Assembly (NCBI GenBank): GCA_005884605.1
Contig: VBBE01000122.1
Span: forward strand, 1-7,807
Length of the DNA stretch: 7,807 nt
Origin: Candidatus Bathyarchaeota archaeon
GTDB lineage: Archaea > Thermoproteota > Bathyarchaeia > 40CM-2-53-6
Direction of reading: 5' to 3'
Under the pieces are notes generated by a model that saw nothing but the letters and a program-made list of their open reading frames with translations, had not been told where the DNA came from and made no database searches. The position numbers and the translations under genes are program-made. This document shows positions 1-6,647 of the stretch, piece after piece. The first letter of the stretch is position 1. Every line of letters begins with the position of its first letter.

Positions 1-52
1 TCGCTCCTAAGCGGGGGCATTTGATTGTCCGCGACCGTCCTCGAAAGGCGAC

Positions 53-58
53 AAAAAA
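53..58 (-). terminator. T-tract terminator candidate after the KaiC-like gene
   Basis: On the minus strand a run of six T lies about 30 nt past the stop codon of the KaiC-like gene. Archaeal RNA polymerase can terminate at such T-runs without a strong hairpin, and I see no convincing stem next to it. The placement fits the end of the regulator/ATPase transcript. The rest of positions 1-88 shows no gene I can assign. Confidence 0.4.
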
Positions 59-88
59 GACTGAAGCATTGGTTTGCTTATTCTTGGA

Positions 89-829
89 TCATCGTATTTT
101 GTCGGGGGGAATTGGCGTTGGTGCCAGCGAGAAGCCGTCTCTGGTTATGTAGTAGTCATATCCTTCTAATCTGTGCTCTGTTCCTCTCATCTTTGGAATG
201 TAGACTCTCCGGCGGACCCTCGAATTGTCGAAACTCGCGTCCAATATCACAAGGCCGTCTCCCAGAAACTCTTCGAAGTTGGTGCCAAGTTGTTGCTTTC
301 CCCAAGGGATCTCGCTAATCATCAGCGTTGTACAGTTTGCAGCCTCTAAGAATTTCACCATGATGTGGAGGAAGCTTCTGGCCTCGGCATTGCTCTCGAA
401 GGCAGTCATTAGGGCTGAGAGTGAATCGAATACGAGCCTCTTGGCGTTCATGCTGTGCAAGGCTTCCAGAACCGTTTCAAGTGCCGTGCTGACGCCGGCT
501 TTCATGGTGGATTGGAGAGAGACTAGGCGTAGCTTGTTTTCTGCTTCGAGTCGGTTGAGGTCCCATCCGAACCTCAAACCGTTACGTTTCAGTTTTTCCC
601 CGCTCTCTATGACAGATGCATAGACCCCGTTTTCTCCGCATCGGGTTGCACCATGGTATAGGAATTGTAATCCGAGAGTTGTCTTGCCAGTTCCGGGCTG
701 ACCGGCAACGATAACGCAGTCGCCTCGTCGGAGCCCGCCTTCGATTATCTTATCTAGACTAGGGATCCCGGTGGGTACTCGATCGTCCGATTCTTGGATA
801 CTTGTGGGGATTGCCCTTTTGACTTCCAT
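89..829 (-). CDS. Single-domain KaiC-like RecA-fold ATPase
   Basis: This 246-residue protein is one KaiC/RecA-type P-loop ATPase domain. It opens with the family signature VPTGIPSLDKIIEGGL (residues 18-33), then Walker A GQPGTGKT (43-50), a VIESGE segment where KaiC proteins carry catalytic glutamate (E75/E78), Walker B LVFDS with D135, and the late KMRGTEH motif typical of the family. Length equals one KaiC domain; the clock protein KaiC has two. The start at 829 is chosen over an in-frame ATG at 850 because a GGAGG lies 7 nt upstream and the ATG overlaps the stop of the preceding gene (TAATG). Archaeal single-domain KaiC-like proteins are common and mostly uncharacterised; signalling or regulatory roles are suspected. 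Pairing with a DNA-binding protein suggests a nucleotide-dependent regulatory module, but that is inference. No transmembrane segment or second domain is visible. Confidence 0.9.
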   Translation of the reverse strand: MEVKRAIPTSIQESDDRVPTGIPSLDKIIEGGLRRGDCVIVAGQPGTGKTTLGLQFLYHGATRCGENGVYASVIESGEKLKRNGLRFGWDLNRLEAENKLRLVSLQSTMKAGVSTALETVLEALHSMNAKRLVFDSLSALMTAFESNAEARSFLHIMVKFLEAANCTTLMISEIPWGKQQLGTNFEEFLGDGLVILDASFDNSRVRRRVYIPKMRGTEHRLEGYDYYITRDGFSLAPTPIPPDKIR

Positions 830-1095
830 TATTGCTCCTCCAACGACCAAAGCTTGACGGGTCCTACTTGTCGAAATGCGACCTTCTTTTTTGCTCGGAG
901 AACGTGCAGGTATTTCGATGCTGTTGACCTATTGACTTTTAGATCTTTTGCGATTTCGCTGATTGAACTGTTTGGCTTGTCGCCCAGTGAACTAATTATC
1001 CGTTCCTCGATGACTTCCAGGAGGAGTGTGCTATTAGAGGAATCGTTGATGTTCATCAATGACTTCCGGGTCAAATCAGCGCTAGTGCTAATCAT
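829..1095 (-). CDS. Small winged helix-turn-helix DNA-binding protein
   Basis: This 88-residue protein has a helix-turn-helix at about residues 44-68 (SISEIAKDLKVNRSTASKYL) followed by a basic beta-wing (KKKVAFRQVGPVKLWSL). This is the layout of MarR/ArsR-like archaeal regulators, and the QVGPxKLW wing is a pattern I associate with archaeal regulators of this size. There is no ligand-binding domain and no metal-binding cysteine, so any signal would have to come through a partner. The obvious candidate is the KaiC-like ATPase encoded immediately downstream, with a 1-nt stop/start overlap. The start is uncertain: ATG at 1095 and ATG at 1056 (residue 14) are both in frame and neither has a strong ribosome-binding site. 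The first 20 residues are polar and probably disordered. Its target is unknown; self-regulation or action on the divergent kinase gene is possible but only inferred. Confidence 0.8.
   Translation of the reverse strand: MISTSADLTRKSLMNINDSSNSTLLLEVIEERIISSLGDKPNSSISEIAKDLKVNRSTASKYLHVLRAKKKVAFRQVGPVKLWSLEEQ
835..841 (-). promoter_or_regulatory. Shine-Dalgarno site of the KaiC-like gene
   Basis: The minus strand reads GGAGGAG here, inside the last codons of the winged-helix gene. The GGAGG core is 7 nt before the ATG at 829. It decides the start codon and indicates coupled translation of the two genes. Confidence 0.75.
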
Positions 1096-1145
1096 AAGTC
1101 GGGTGTTACCTTCGAATCATTGTCAAAGTCACCCCGAAGCGGCTA

Positions 1146-1157
1146 AAAGCAAGCTTT
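1146..1157. promoter_or_regulatory. Small dyad in the divergent spacer (possible operator)
   Basis: The spacer between the divergent winged-helix and kinase genes contains AAAGC-AA-GCTTT, a perfect 5-bp inverted repeat with a 2-nt centre, 16 nt before the kinase ATG. A short symmetric site in the shared promoter region of a DNA-binding protein gene could be an operator. It is short enough to occur by chance, and I see no clear archaeal TATA box (box A) in this 78-bp spacer. Confidence 0.2.
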
Positions 1158-1173
1158 GTTCGGAATTCAGCGA

Positions 1174-2004
1174 ATGCAGCCTCTTACCATCCTGAAGCTT
1201 GGAGGGTCGGCAATTACCGACAAGGGTAGAGAGTGCACTCCGGATATCCCTACGATTCAGAGCTTGGCGGATCAACTGAGAGACTACGATCTTCCCTTGA
1301 TCCTAATTCATGGAGGTGGTTCGTACGCTCACCCCTTTGTCGCCGAATCTGGCTTGGGGAAGGGCCTTCGCAATCGATCTCAGCTTCGTTTCATTTCGGA
1401 GACTGAGTTCTATCTGGGGCAGCTCACGAGGATAATTTGTGCATCCTTGCTGTTGCGAGGTAAACTCCCTGTTCCTTTTCATCCGATGAGCTTCGTGACC
1501 TTCGACAATGGGAAGGTGAAGAGAATCATGTTGGACCCTATACGAAAGGCGTTGCAGTCCCGGCTGATTCCGTTGCTTCATGGGGATCTGGTGTTTGACG
1601 AGTCGCGAGGTATCGGGGTGTTCTCCGGCGATCGCATCGCTTCTCTGGTTGGACTTGGACTGGGAGCTTCTCGTGTATTGCTGGGGTCTGATGTCGATGG
1701 GGTTTACTCGCGGAATCCGAAGACTTTTCCAAGTGCTACTCTTATTCCGGAGGTCACTTCGGAGAACTTCCGCTCGGTATTGAGGGCATCACGGGGCCCT
1801 TCCGGCGATGCTACGGGTGGTATGGAGGAGAAGGTTAGGCAGGCTCTTCAACTGGCGAAGAAGGGTTGCGAGTGTTACATTTTCAACTTGAAAGAAAAGA
1901 GCGCTCTTAGAGAGATCCTTGAAGGGGACACGTTCATGGGGACCAGATTCGTCCCTTGGAGAAGCTCTAGAAAGTCCTTGAGACGATCGCGTCGGAAAGC
2001 GTAG
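1174..2004 (+). CDS. ipk: Isopentenyl phosphate kinase
   Basis: This 276-residue amino acid kinase-family enzyme phosphorylates isopentenyl phosphate with ATP to give isopentenyl diphosphate, the last step of the alternative archaeal mevalonate pathway; it acts in the cytoplasm. Visible features are the N-terminal ATP-binding LKLGGSAITDK (residues 7-17), the glycine-rich substrate loop IHGGGSYAHP (45-54) with H53 matching the histidine that marks isopentenyl phosphate kinases within the superfamily, then SGDRIASLV, GSDVDGVYSRNP and DATGGMEEKV near the C-terminus. I chose the ATG at 1174, not the in-frame TTG at 1156, because the family starts only a few residues before the LKLGGS motif; the ribosome-binding site is weak either way. 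The last 15 or so residues form a basic tail (RRSRRKA) read from DNA that also encodes the end of the opposite-strand prenyl synthase. Length is slightly above the usual roughly 260 residues. Confidence 0.93.
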   Translation: MQPLTILKLGGSAITDKGRECTPDIPTIQSLADQLRDYDLPLILIHGGGSYAHPFVAESGLGKGLRNRSQLRFISETEFYLGQLTRIICASLLLRGKLPVPFHPMSFVTFDNGKVKRIMLDPIRKALQSRLIPLLHGDLVFDESRGIGVFSGDRIASLVGLGLGASRVLLGSDVDGVYSRNPKTFPSATLIPEVTSENFRSVLRASRGPSGDATGGMEEKVRQALQLAKKGCECYIFNLKEKSALREILEGDTFMGTRFVPWRSSRKSLRRSRRKA

Positions 2005-2977
2005 CCAGCGCGTCTCTATACGCGGATTTTCGTAGAACGGAGAGATGCCCCTTTGCTTCGTTGAGGTACTTTTCCGCGATTTCTCTACAATCCTTCTCAG
2101 CAGGGGTCTCCATAACAAGCCGTCTCGCCCGCATCATCATAGCTTGCGACACTTTCTCCGATCTTAAGATGGCGAGAATTTCGGATTTTTTGCTTCGGGG
2201 TAGATATCTGAGGGCGGTCAATATTGCCGCGTTTCCGAGCTTGTGTTCGATGATGTCTTTGCCAATCTGCTTTCCTGTTTCTTGTCCACATATGTCTAGT
2301 ACATCATCCATTATCTGAAATGCAAGTCCCGCTTTCCATCCGAATTCGCCTAACGACTTTACGATCGTGAATTTCGCTCGTGCAGAATATGCGCCTATTT
2401 TGGAGGCGGCCTTGAAGAGCGCTGCGGTCTTCTTTCCTATCATTTCCATGTAGGTTGAGAAGCTTGGGTTGAGAGTGCGCTGACTTTTGAGATAGGGATC
2501 GTCCCTGCCCGCTTGTTCGAGCAGTAGGTCCAGTCTCTCGCCCTCAATGATGTCCTTCATCGCCTGGACTGCGACTAGTCTTGTCTTGATCGGAGAGATG
2601 CATCTCTCGATGAGATCGTCCAGGGCTTCGCGGTACAGCATCGCTACCAGTAAGGCAATAGAGTCTCCAAATTGGACTCTTACTGTTGGCTTCCCTCTTC
2701 TCACAAGGCCCCGATCGATCAGATCGTCCATTACCAACGAGTAGTTGTGAATCATCTCGACTAGGGCCGCCGGATTCATTGCATCTGTGATGCTGCCGCC
2801 GCAGGCGGCGCATGCAAGAAGGACCAGTGTGGCTCGCATCCTCTTGCCGCCGGTTCTGAAATGGTAGGTTACGGGTGATTGAAACCTGGAGGAGGAGGCC
2901 TGGGCTAGTGTCTCGAAAATTATGGGATCTACCTTGCGCCCCATCCTGACGATTCTGGTCAGCGGGTCTGGAGTCAT
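1967..2977 (-). CDS. Geranylgeranyl diphosphate synthase (type I trans-prenyl diphosphate synthase)
   Basis: This 336-residue enzyme condenses isopentenyl diphosphate with allylic diphosphates to build the C20 (possibly longer) chain of archaeal lipids. Motifs in order are GGKRMR (residues 43-48; the usual GGKRxRP with A in place of P), first Asp-rich motif DDLID (84-88) followed by RRGKPTV, KKTA (182-185), and second Asp-rich motif DDVLD (224-228) in AFQIMDDVLD, then GKDIIEHK. Tyr79, five residues before the first Asp motif, is aromatic as in archaeal GGPP synthases, where this position limits chain length; C20 is the best guess. The ATG at 2977 has an AAGGT 6 nt upstream. An ATG at 3094 would add 39 basic, unconserved residues and run well into L15e, so it is rejected. 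It lies 41 nt after L15e, likely co-transcribed, and overlaps the convergent kinase gene by 38 bp. Confidence 0.93.
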   Translation of the reverse strand: MTPDPLTRIVRMGRKVDPIIFETLAQASSSRFQSPVTYHFRTGGKRMRATLVLLACAACGGSITDAMNPAALVEMIHNYSLVMDDLIDRGLVRRGKPTVRVQFGDSIALLVAMLYREALDDLIERCISPIKTRLVAVQAMKDIIEGERLDLLLEQAGRDDPYLKSQRTLNPSFSTYMEMIGKKTAALFKAASKIGAYSARAKFTIVKSLGEFGWKAGLAFQIMDDVLDICGQETGKQIGKDIIEHKLGNAAILTALRYLPRSKKSEILAILRSEKVSQAMMMRARRLVMETPAEKDCREIAEKYLNEAKGHLSVLRKSAYRDALATLSDAIVSRTF

Positions 2978-3018
2978 CTGCTTACCTTGCGTCGATAATT
3001 GCCGGTTGGGCGTGCTGT

Positions 3019-3513
3019 TTATCGTGTTTCGTCGATTTTCTCGACCGCTACCTTTGGCGGTGATTGCGCCCGGTGGTTTCTTTCTTTTGACCATTCCGCG
3101 AGCGCGGGATGACTCTTGTCCGCGAGAATGACCTCATACCAGTGGTGAATGCCGTCTGAGTACAGGTAGTACGAGTCGAGGACCGTCAGATTGACGTACT
3201 TTCTGTTTGCACGCTTTTCCGCTATTCGTTGTAGAGAAATGCTCCTTGTGAATTTCGATACTCCCATCGCCTTCTGTCGTCTCCCTGAAACTGGACGAGG
3301 TTTCTTAGCGCCGCCTCTTCTCACTCTCACCCTGACGATTATGATCCCTTGCTTTGCTTTGTACCCCAAACTCCGTGCTCGATCCAGCCTTGTGGGGTAT
3401 GGAATCCGTTTGACCACGGGTTCCTTTCTCCAACCAATGACCGAGAGCCGCAGCCATTCCTTCAGTTCGGGCGTCTTCTCTCTCCACTGGTTTGCTAAGT
3501 GGGAATACGACAA
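3019..3513 (-). CDS. rpl15e: Large-subunit ribosomal protein L15e (short form)
   Basis: This 164-residue basic protein is L15e, a 23S rRNA-binding component of the archaeal/eukaryotic large ribosomal subunit. The diagnostic block starts PTRLDRARSLGYKAKQG and continues IIIVRVRVRRGG, then KPRPVSGRRQKAMGV, AEKRANRKYVNLTVLDSYYLYSDG and WYEVILADKSHPA. Many archaeal and all eukaryotic L15e continue with an HRGR...RGLTSAG tail; here the protein instead ends in an unrelated hydrophilic stretch about 25 residues long, so it is shorter than the usual 190-200. The start is a TTG (3511-3513), the only reasonable choice: upstream the frame stays open but shows no ATG. A GGCGGAAAGGA purine stretch precedes it, with spacing that is not ideal. 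It heads a pair with the prenyl synthase and is divergent from the malic enzyme. Confidence 0.93.
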   Translation of the reverse strand: MSYSHLANQWREKTPELKEWLRLSVIGWRKEPVVKRIPYPTRLDRARSLGYKAKQGIIIVRVRVRRGGAKKPRPVSGRRQKAMGVSKFTRSISLQRIAEKRANRKYVNLTVLDSYYLYSDGIHHWYEVILADKSHPALAEWSKERNHRAQSPPKVAVEKIDETR

Positions 3514-3636
3514 ATCCTTTCCGCCGACGGTTCGACTGGCGAATCCCTGATAAGGGTTACGAGGGCCTTTGCTTTCAACAGCGTTAAGTAAGGCTAGGTT
3601 GCGAACGGATTTTTCTCAAGAAGTGACAGGTCAAGG
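3514..3636. promoter_or_regulatory. Divergent promoter region between L15e and malic enzyme
   Basis: This 123-bp spacer must hold promoters for both directions. On the plus strand TTAAGTAA (3584-3591) is a weak box A candidate about 50 nt before the malic enzyme start. On the minus strand CCCTTATCAGGG (3545-3556, also a 4-bp inverted repeat around GATA) is about 35-45 nt before the L15e start. Neither matches the archaeal TATA consensus well. I see no RNA gene here. Confidence 0.3.
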
Positions 3637-4911
3637 TTGGCTCAAGACACAGCGTTGCTGAAACGAGCTTACGCTCCTGCTCGGCTTGCGATGAAGTATC
3701 ATCCTTTCTATCAGGGAAAGATCGAGATTGTATCAAAGGTTCCAGTAGACTCGTACGATGATTTCGCGATCTGGTATACGCCGGGAGTTGCGGATCCTTG
3801 CAAGGAGATCCAGAAGAATCCGGAGCGGGTTTACGATTATACTAACAAATGGAACAGTATCGCGATAGTTACGGACGGTACTCGGGTCCTCGGGCTTGGA
3901 GATATCGGGCCGGAAGCGGGACTTCCCGTGATGGAAGGAAAGAGTTTGTTGTTCAAGTATCTAGGGGGAGTTGATGCCTACCCCATATGTCTGGCAACTA
4001 AGAGACCTGAGGAGATCGAGAATGCGGTTCGATGGTTGCAGCCATCGTTCGGCGGGATTAATCTTGAAGACATATCGCAGCCGAAATGTTTTGATATCCT
4101 TGATGCGTTGAGATTGGATCTTCGGATTCCTGTGTGGCACGACGATCAACAGGGAACGGGGACTGTGGTCTGTGCGGGTCTTATCAACGCGTTGAAGGTT
4201 GTTGGTAAGAAGATCGGTGACGCGTCGGTTTGCATGCTTGGGGCGGGGGCGGCGAATATTGCGGTCGCGCGAATCATTATGGAGGCAGGGGTCACGCCGG
4301 GAGACATTATCATGGTGGACAGGGAAGGAATCCTCAATCGCCAGCGCACAGAGCTGGAGGAGGAGTATCACGCGAAATGGCAGATGTGCTTGAAGACAAA
4401 CTCGGAAGGACGCACTGGGGGCTTGAGGGAAGCGGTGAGGGGAGCAGATGTCTTGATTGCAATGTCAACGCCGGGGCCTGGCGTGATTCCGAAAGGACTG
4501 ATCTCTGCAATGGCGGATGACTCGATCATTTTCGCGTGTGCCAATCCGATTCCTGAGGTTTGGCCTTGGGAGGCGAAGGAGGCGGGTGCAAAGATAGTTG
4601 CTACAGGTCGATCGGACTTTCCCAACCAGGTGAACAACTCTCTCGGATTTCCAGGAATCTTCAGGGGTACTCTGGACGTTAGGGCTAAGATGATCAGTGA
4701 CGAGATGTGCATCGCAGCGGCTAACGAACTTGCTGATATCGCGGAGGAGACGGGTATTGACGAGGAGAGGATTCTTCCGAGTATGGGCGACTGGGATGTA
4801 TTAATAGGACATGCTCGAAAGTCGACGGAACTGCTAATGCGAAAAGGACTCATCAAGCCCATCCCTCATAGTTCACCAAGGAGTGGAATCAAACGGAAAA
4901 CCGGAAGATAG
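3637..4911 (+). CDS. NAD(P)-dependent malic enzyme (oxaloacetate-decarboxylating)
   Basis: This 424-residue enzyme oxidatively decarboxylates malate to pyruvate and CO2 while reducing NAD(P)+. The N-terminal malic domain has the catalytic tyrosine in [10 protein letters not shown] (Y47), the catalytic lysine in [11 protein letters not shown] (K102), and metal ligands in GGINLEDI (E144, D145) and WHDDQQGT (D170). The dinucleotide fold follows with [11 protein letters not shown], then the conserved ANPIPE and [22 protein letters not shown]. It matches the short MaeB-like core without the phosphotransacetylase domain found in proteobacterial MaeB. Cofactor preference cannot be settled from sequence. 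The start is a TTG with AGGT 5 nt upstream; an ATG at 3691 (residue 19) just before the conserved HPFYQGKIE is an alternative. The last roughly 15 residues are basic and poorly conserved and overlap the start region of the F420 reductase gene. Confidence 0.95.
   Translation: MAQDTALLKRAYAPARLAMKYHPFYQGKIEIVSKVPVDSYDDFAIWYTPGVADPCKEIQKNPERVYDYTNKWNSIAIVTDGTRVLGLGDIGPEAGLPVMEGKSLLFKYLGGVDAYPICLATKRPEEIENAVRWLQPSFGGINLEDISQPKCFDILDALRLDLRIPVWHDDQQGTGTVVCAGLINALKVVGKKIGDASVCMLGAGAANIAVARIIMEAGVTPGDIIMVDREGILNRQRTELEEEYHAKWQMCLKTNSEGRTGGLREAVRGADVLIAMSTPGPGVIPKGLISAMADDSIIFACANPIPEVWPWEAKEAGAKIVATGRSDFPNQVNNSLGFPGIFRGTLDVRAKMISDEMCIAAANELADIAEETGIDEERILPSMGDWDVLIGHARKSTELLMRKGLIKPIPHSSPRSGIKRKTGR
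4878..4883 (+). promoter_or_regulatory. Shine-Dalgarno site pointing to an ACG start
   Basis: AAGGAG lies inside the 3' end of the malic enzyme gene, 9 nt before an ACG at 4893 that is in frame with the F420 reductase. No ATG, GTG or TTG in that frame falls between the upstream in-frame stop (4869-4871) and the ATG at 4965. The site therefore supports translation starting near 4893. Confidence 0.55.
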
Positions 4912-5579
4912 CTGTACTGGGAGGAGCAGGTGAGGAAGGGTTCGGTCTCGCCCTCCGATGGGCAATGGCGGGACACCAGGTAATTGTGGGTTCCAGAAGT
5001 CCTGATAGGGCAGCCGAGGCTGCGAAGACGATCGCACAAACAGCTAGGCGCCCGGTTCGCGCGTCGGGATCGAGCAACGAGAGCGCTGTCTCGCAGGCAG
5101 ATGTGATCGTGGTTACGGTCCCTTTCACCGCGTTACTCGAGACTCTAAAGACGGTCAAGCCCAGCTTCAAGCCTGGCCAAGTCTTGGTGAACGTGTCAGT
5201 ACCCCTTGAGACCGCTGTTGGGGGACGCGCTACTAGAACAGTCGGAGTCTGGGCGGGTTCGGCTGGGGAGCTCGCCGCCTCAGTTGTACCGAAAACGGTC
5301 AGCGTTGTGACTGCTTTCAATAATGTGAGCGCGGAACTCCTCAGAGACCCCTCCAAACCAGTGGACTGCGACATCCTCGTATGCTCTAACGACGATAATG
5401 CGAAGAAGATTGTTCTTGATCTTGTGAAAAGCATCGGGGGAGCGCGTGGCTTCGATGCGGGTGCCCTTGAAAACTCGCGGACCGTCGAGCAGATAACCGC
5501 GCTCTTGGTATCCCTGAATATCCGGTACAAGGTAAAGAGTGCTGGTCTGAGAATCACCGGCATCTCTCTCGTTTCATAA
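4893..5579 (+). CDS. npdG: F420H2:NADP+ oxidoreductase (NADPH-dependent F420 reductase), apparent ACG start
   Basis: This enzyme transfers hydride between coenzyme F420 and NADP. Counting from 4893 it has 228 residues. The N-terminal Rossmann motif reads [18 protein letters not shown] (residues 6-23), followed by GSR (33-35), where Ser and Arg contact the 2'-phosphate of NADP in this family. Further family features are the VTVPF strand, DILVCSNDD, and the C-terminal DAGALENSRTVEQITALL. The first canonical start, ATG at 4965 (residue 25), would remove the whole glycine motif and cannot be right. The frame is open back to 4872 with no ATG/GTG/TTG. An ACG at 4893, 9 nt after AAGGAG, would give [11 protein letters not shown], which fits family N-termini well. 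This could be a true non-canonical start or one miscalled base. The gene overlaps malic enzyme by 19 nt in another frame and precedes the GTPase gene by 13 nt. Confidence 0.88.
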   Translation, partial: TENRKIAVLGGAGEEGFGLALRWAMAGHQVIVGSRSPDRAAEAAKTIAQTARRPVRASGSSNESAVSQADVIVVTVPFTALLETLKTVKPSFKPGQVLVNVSVPLETAVGGRATRTVGVWAGSAGELAASVVPKTVSVVTAFNNVSAELLRDPSKPVDCDILVCSNDDNAKKIVLDLVKSIGGARGFDAGALENSRTVEQITALLVSLNIRYKVKSAGLRITGISLVS

Positions 5580-5592
5580 TTCGTGGTCTATT

Positions 5593-6624
5593 GTGCAGGT
5601 CGGGATCGTCGGCAAGCCCAACGCGGGAAAAAGCACATTCTTCAGCGCCGCAACCCTAACACTGGTTCCAATAGCAAACTATCCATTCACCACGATCAAG
5701 CCAAACCACGGAATATCCTACCTCCGCACACGGTGCGTCCACGAAGAGCTCGGACTCGAGGATAATCCCCGGAACTCGAAATGCATCGATGGGGAACGAT
5801 TCATACCGATAGAAATCATTGATCTCCCGGGGCTGGTGCCTGGCGCGTCGGAGGGAAGAGGGCTTGGAAACCAGTTTCTTGACGAGCTGAGAAGGGCTGA
5901 CGCGCTGATCCACGTAGTTGACGCTTCTGGCTCAACAGACTCCGAAGGCAAACTCACCGAGGCTGGTGCCCACAACCCTGTTGAGGATGTGAGTTTTCTC
6001 GAAACCGAACTGAAGATGTGGATGCTACGGATTGTTGGAAAAGACTGGGAAAAGACGGCCAAAAAGACCGAGATGGCTGGAGAAGATCCCAACAAGATCG
6101 ACCTGCCAACATCGGTTGGGAATGTCAGTCGATTGAAGCAAACGGGCGAGCTGACACTACCGGTCTCTGCTGAGGCAGAGCTAGCACTGCGAAGAGCTGC
6201 AGAAAAACGGTTGATAGAGTACAAACCTGGAGACCCGGACTTCCGGATTCCTAGCACGAGTCTTGTTAACACTGAGCAGAAGGCTGCCCTTGAAATGGTC
6301 CGGGAAAAAGTCCTGAAGCCTATTGGATCGACTGGCGTTCAGGCGTGCATCAACTCCGCCTTTCTGAATCTTCTCAATATGATCGTGGTATATCCTGTTG
6401 AGAATCCTGAGAAGTTCAGCGATCATGCAGGGAATGTTCTGCCAGACGCTTACCTGGTTCCGAACGGAACCACTCTCAAGGAGCTAGCCTTGAGAATCCA
6501 TACGGAAATAGGCGAACAAATGCTGTACGGCATGAACGCTCGAAACGGCATGCGTCTGTCCGACAACTACGTACTCAAAGCGCAAGACGTCGTAAGCATA
6601 GTAAGCGCCGCGAAAAGGGCATAG
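5593..6624 (+). CDS. YchF-family (Obg-related) GTP/ATP-binding protein, with apparent internal deletion
   Basis: This 343-residue P-loop protein is the archaeal type of the Obg/YchF family, linked to ribosomes and translation. It has G1 GKPNAGKST (residues 7-15), the switch region NYPFTTIKPN, G3 DLPGL (77-81) in LVPGASEGRGLGNQFL, ALIHVVDASGSTD (104-116), G4 NKID (167-170), the G5-like SAEAE (192-196), and a C-terminal TGS-like domain (PENPEKF-type strand through DVVSIVSA). Archaeal relatives are about 390-400 residues. The missing part falls just before NKID: after DWEKTAKKTEMAGEDP the protein enters NKID directly, without the helical segment and the hydrophobic strand (of the form KPMIIAANK) that normally carry the motif. 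The reading frame is intact throughout. The start is GTG (5593) with only a weak ribosome-binding site, placed 13 nt after npdG. Nucleotide preference (ATP versus GTP) cannot be told. Confidence 0.9.
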   Translation: MQVGIVGKPNAGKSTFFSAATLTLVPIANYPFTTIKPNHGISYLRTRCVHEELGLEDNPRNSKCIDGERFIPIEIIDLPGLVPGASEGRGLGNQFLDELRRADALIHVVDASGSTDSEGKLTEAGAHNPVEDVSFLETELKMWMLRIVGKDWEKTAKKTEMAGEDPNKIDLPTSVGNVSRLKQTGELTLPVSAEAELALRRAAEKRLIEYKPGDPDFRIPSTSLVNTEQKAALEMVREKVLKPIGSTGVQACINSAFLNLLNMIVVYPVENPEKFSDHAGNVLPDAYLVPNGTTLKELALRIHTEIGEQMLYGMNARNGMRLSDNYVLKAQDVVSIVSAAKRA

Positions 6625-6627
6625 ATC

Positions 6628-6647
6628 GAAACCCCGAGAGCGGTTTC
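6628..6647 (+). terminator. Weak hairpin after the GTPase gene
   Basis: GAAACC and GGTTTC form a 6-bp stem with an 8-nt loop, starting 3 nt after the GTPase stop codon. No T-run follows directly, so it may stabilise the 3' end more than terminate. Confidence 0.25.

Noticed and set aside
25..318. Plus-strand frame of 97 codons at the left edge
   Set aside because: Most of it is antisense to the conserved C-terminal part of the KaiC-like gene and it shows no family resemblance.
830..850. KaiC-like protein starting at the ATG at 850
   Set aside because: The GGAGG that serves as ribosome-binding site lies between 850 and 829 and would be translated as Val-Gly-Gly; the ATG at 829 fits both spacing and the stop/start overlap.
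2978..3094. N-terminal extension of the prenyl diphosphate synthase from an ATG at 3094
   Set aside because: The 39 extra residues are basic, unlike the family, and most of the stretch is coding sequence of L15e in another frame. The ATG at 2977 has a suitable AAGGT upstream.
3545..3556. CCCTGATAAGGG inverted repeat as a strong regulatory hairpin
   Set aside because: Only 4 bp of stem with no extension; it is mentioned with the divergent promoter region but does not justify a separate claim.
4893..4911. Programmed -1 frameshift fusing malic enzyme to the F420 reductase
   Set aside because: The reductase frame is -1 relative to malic enzyme, but I see no slippery heptamer of the X XXY YYZ type in the overlap, and a separate start after AAGGAG explains the arrangement more simply.
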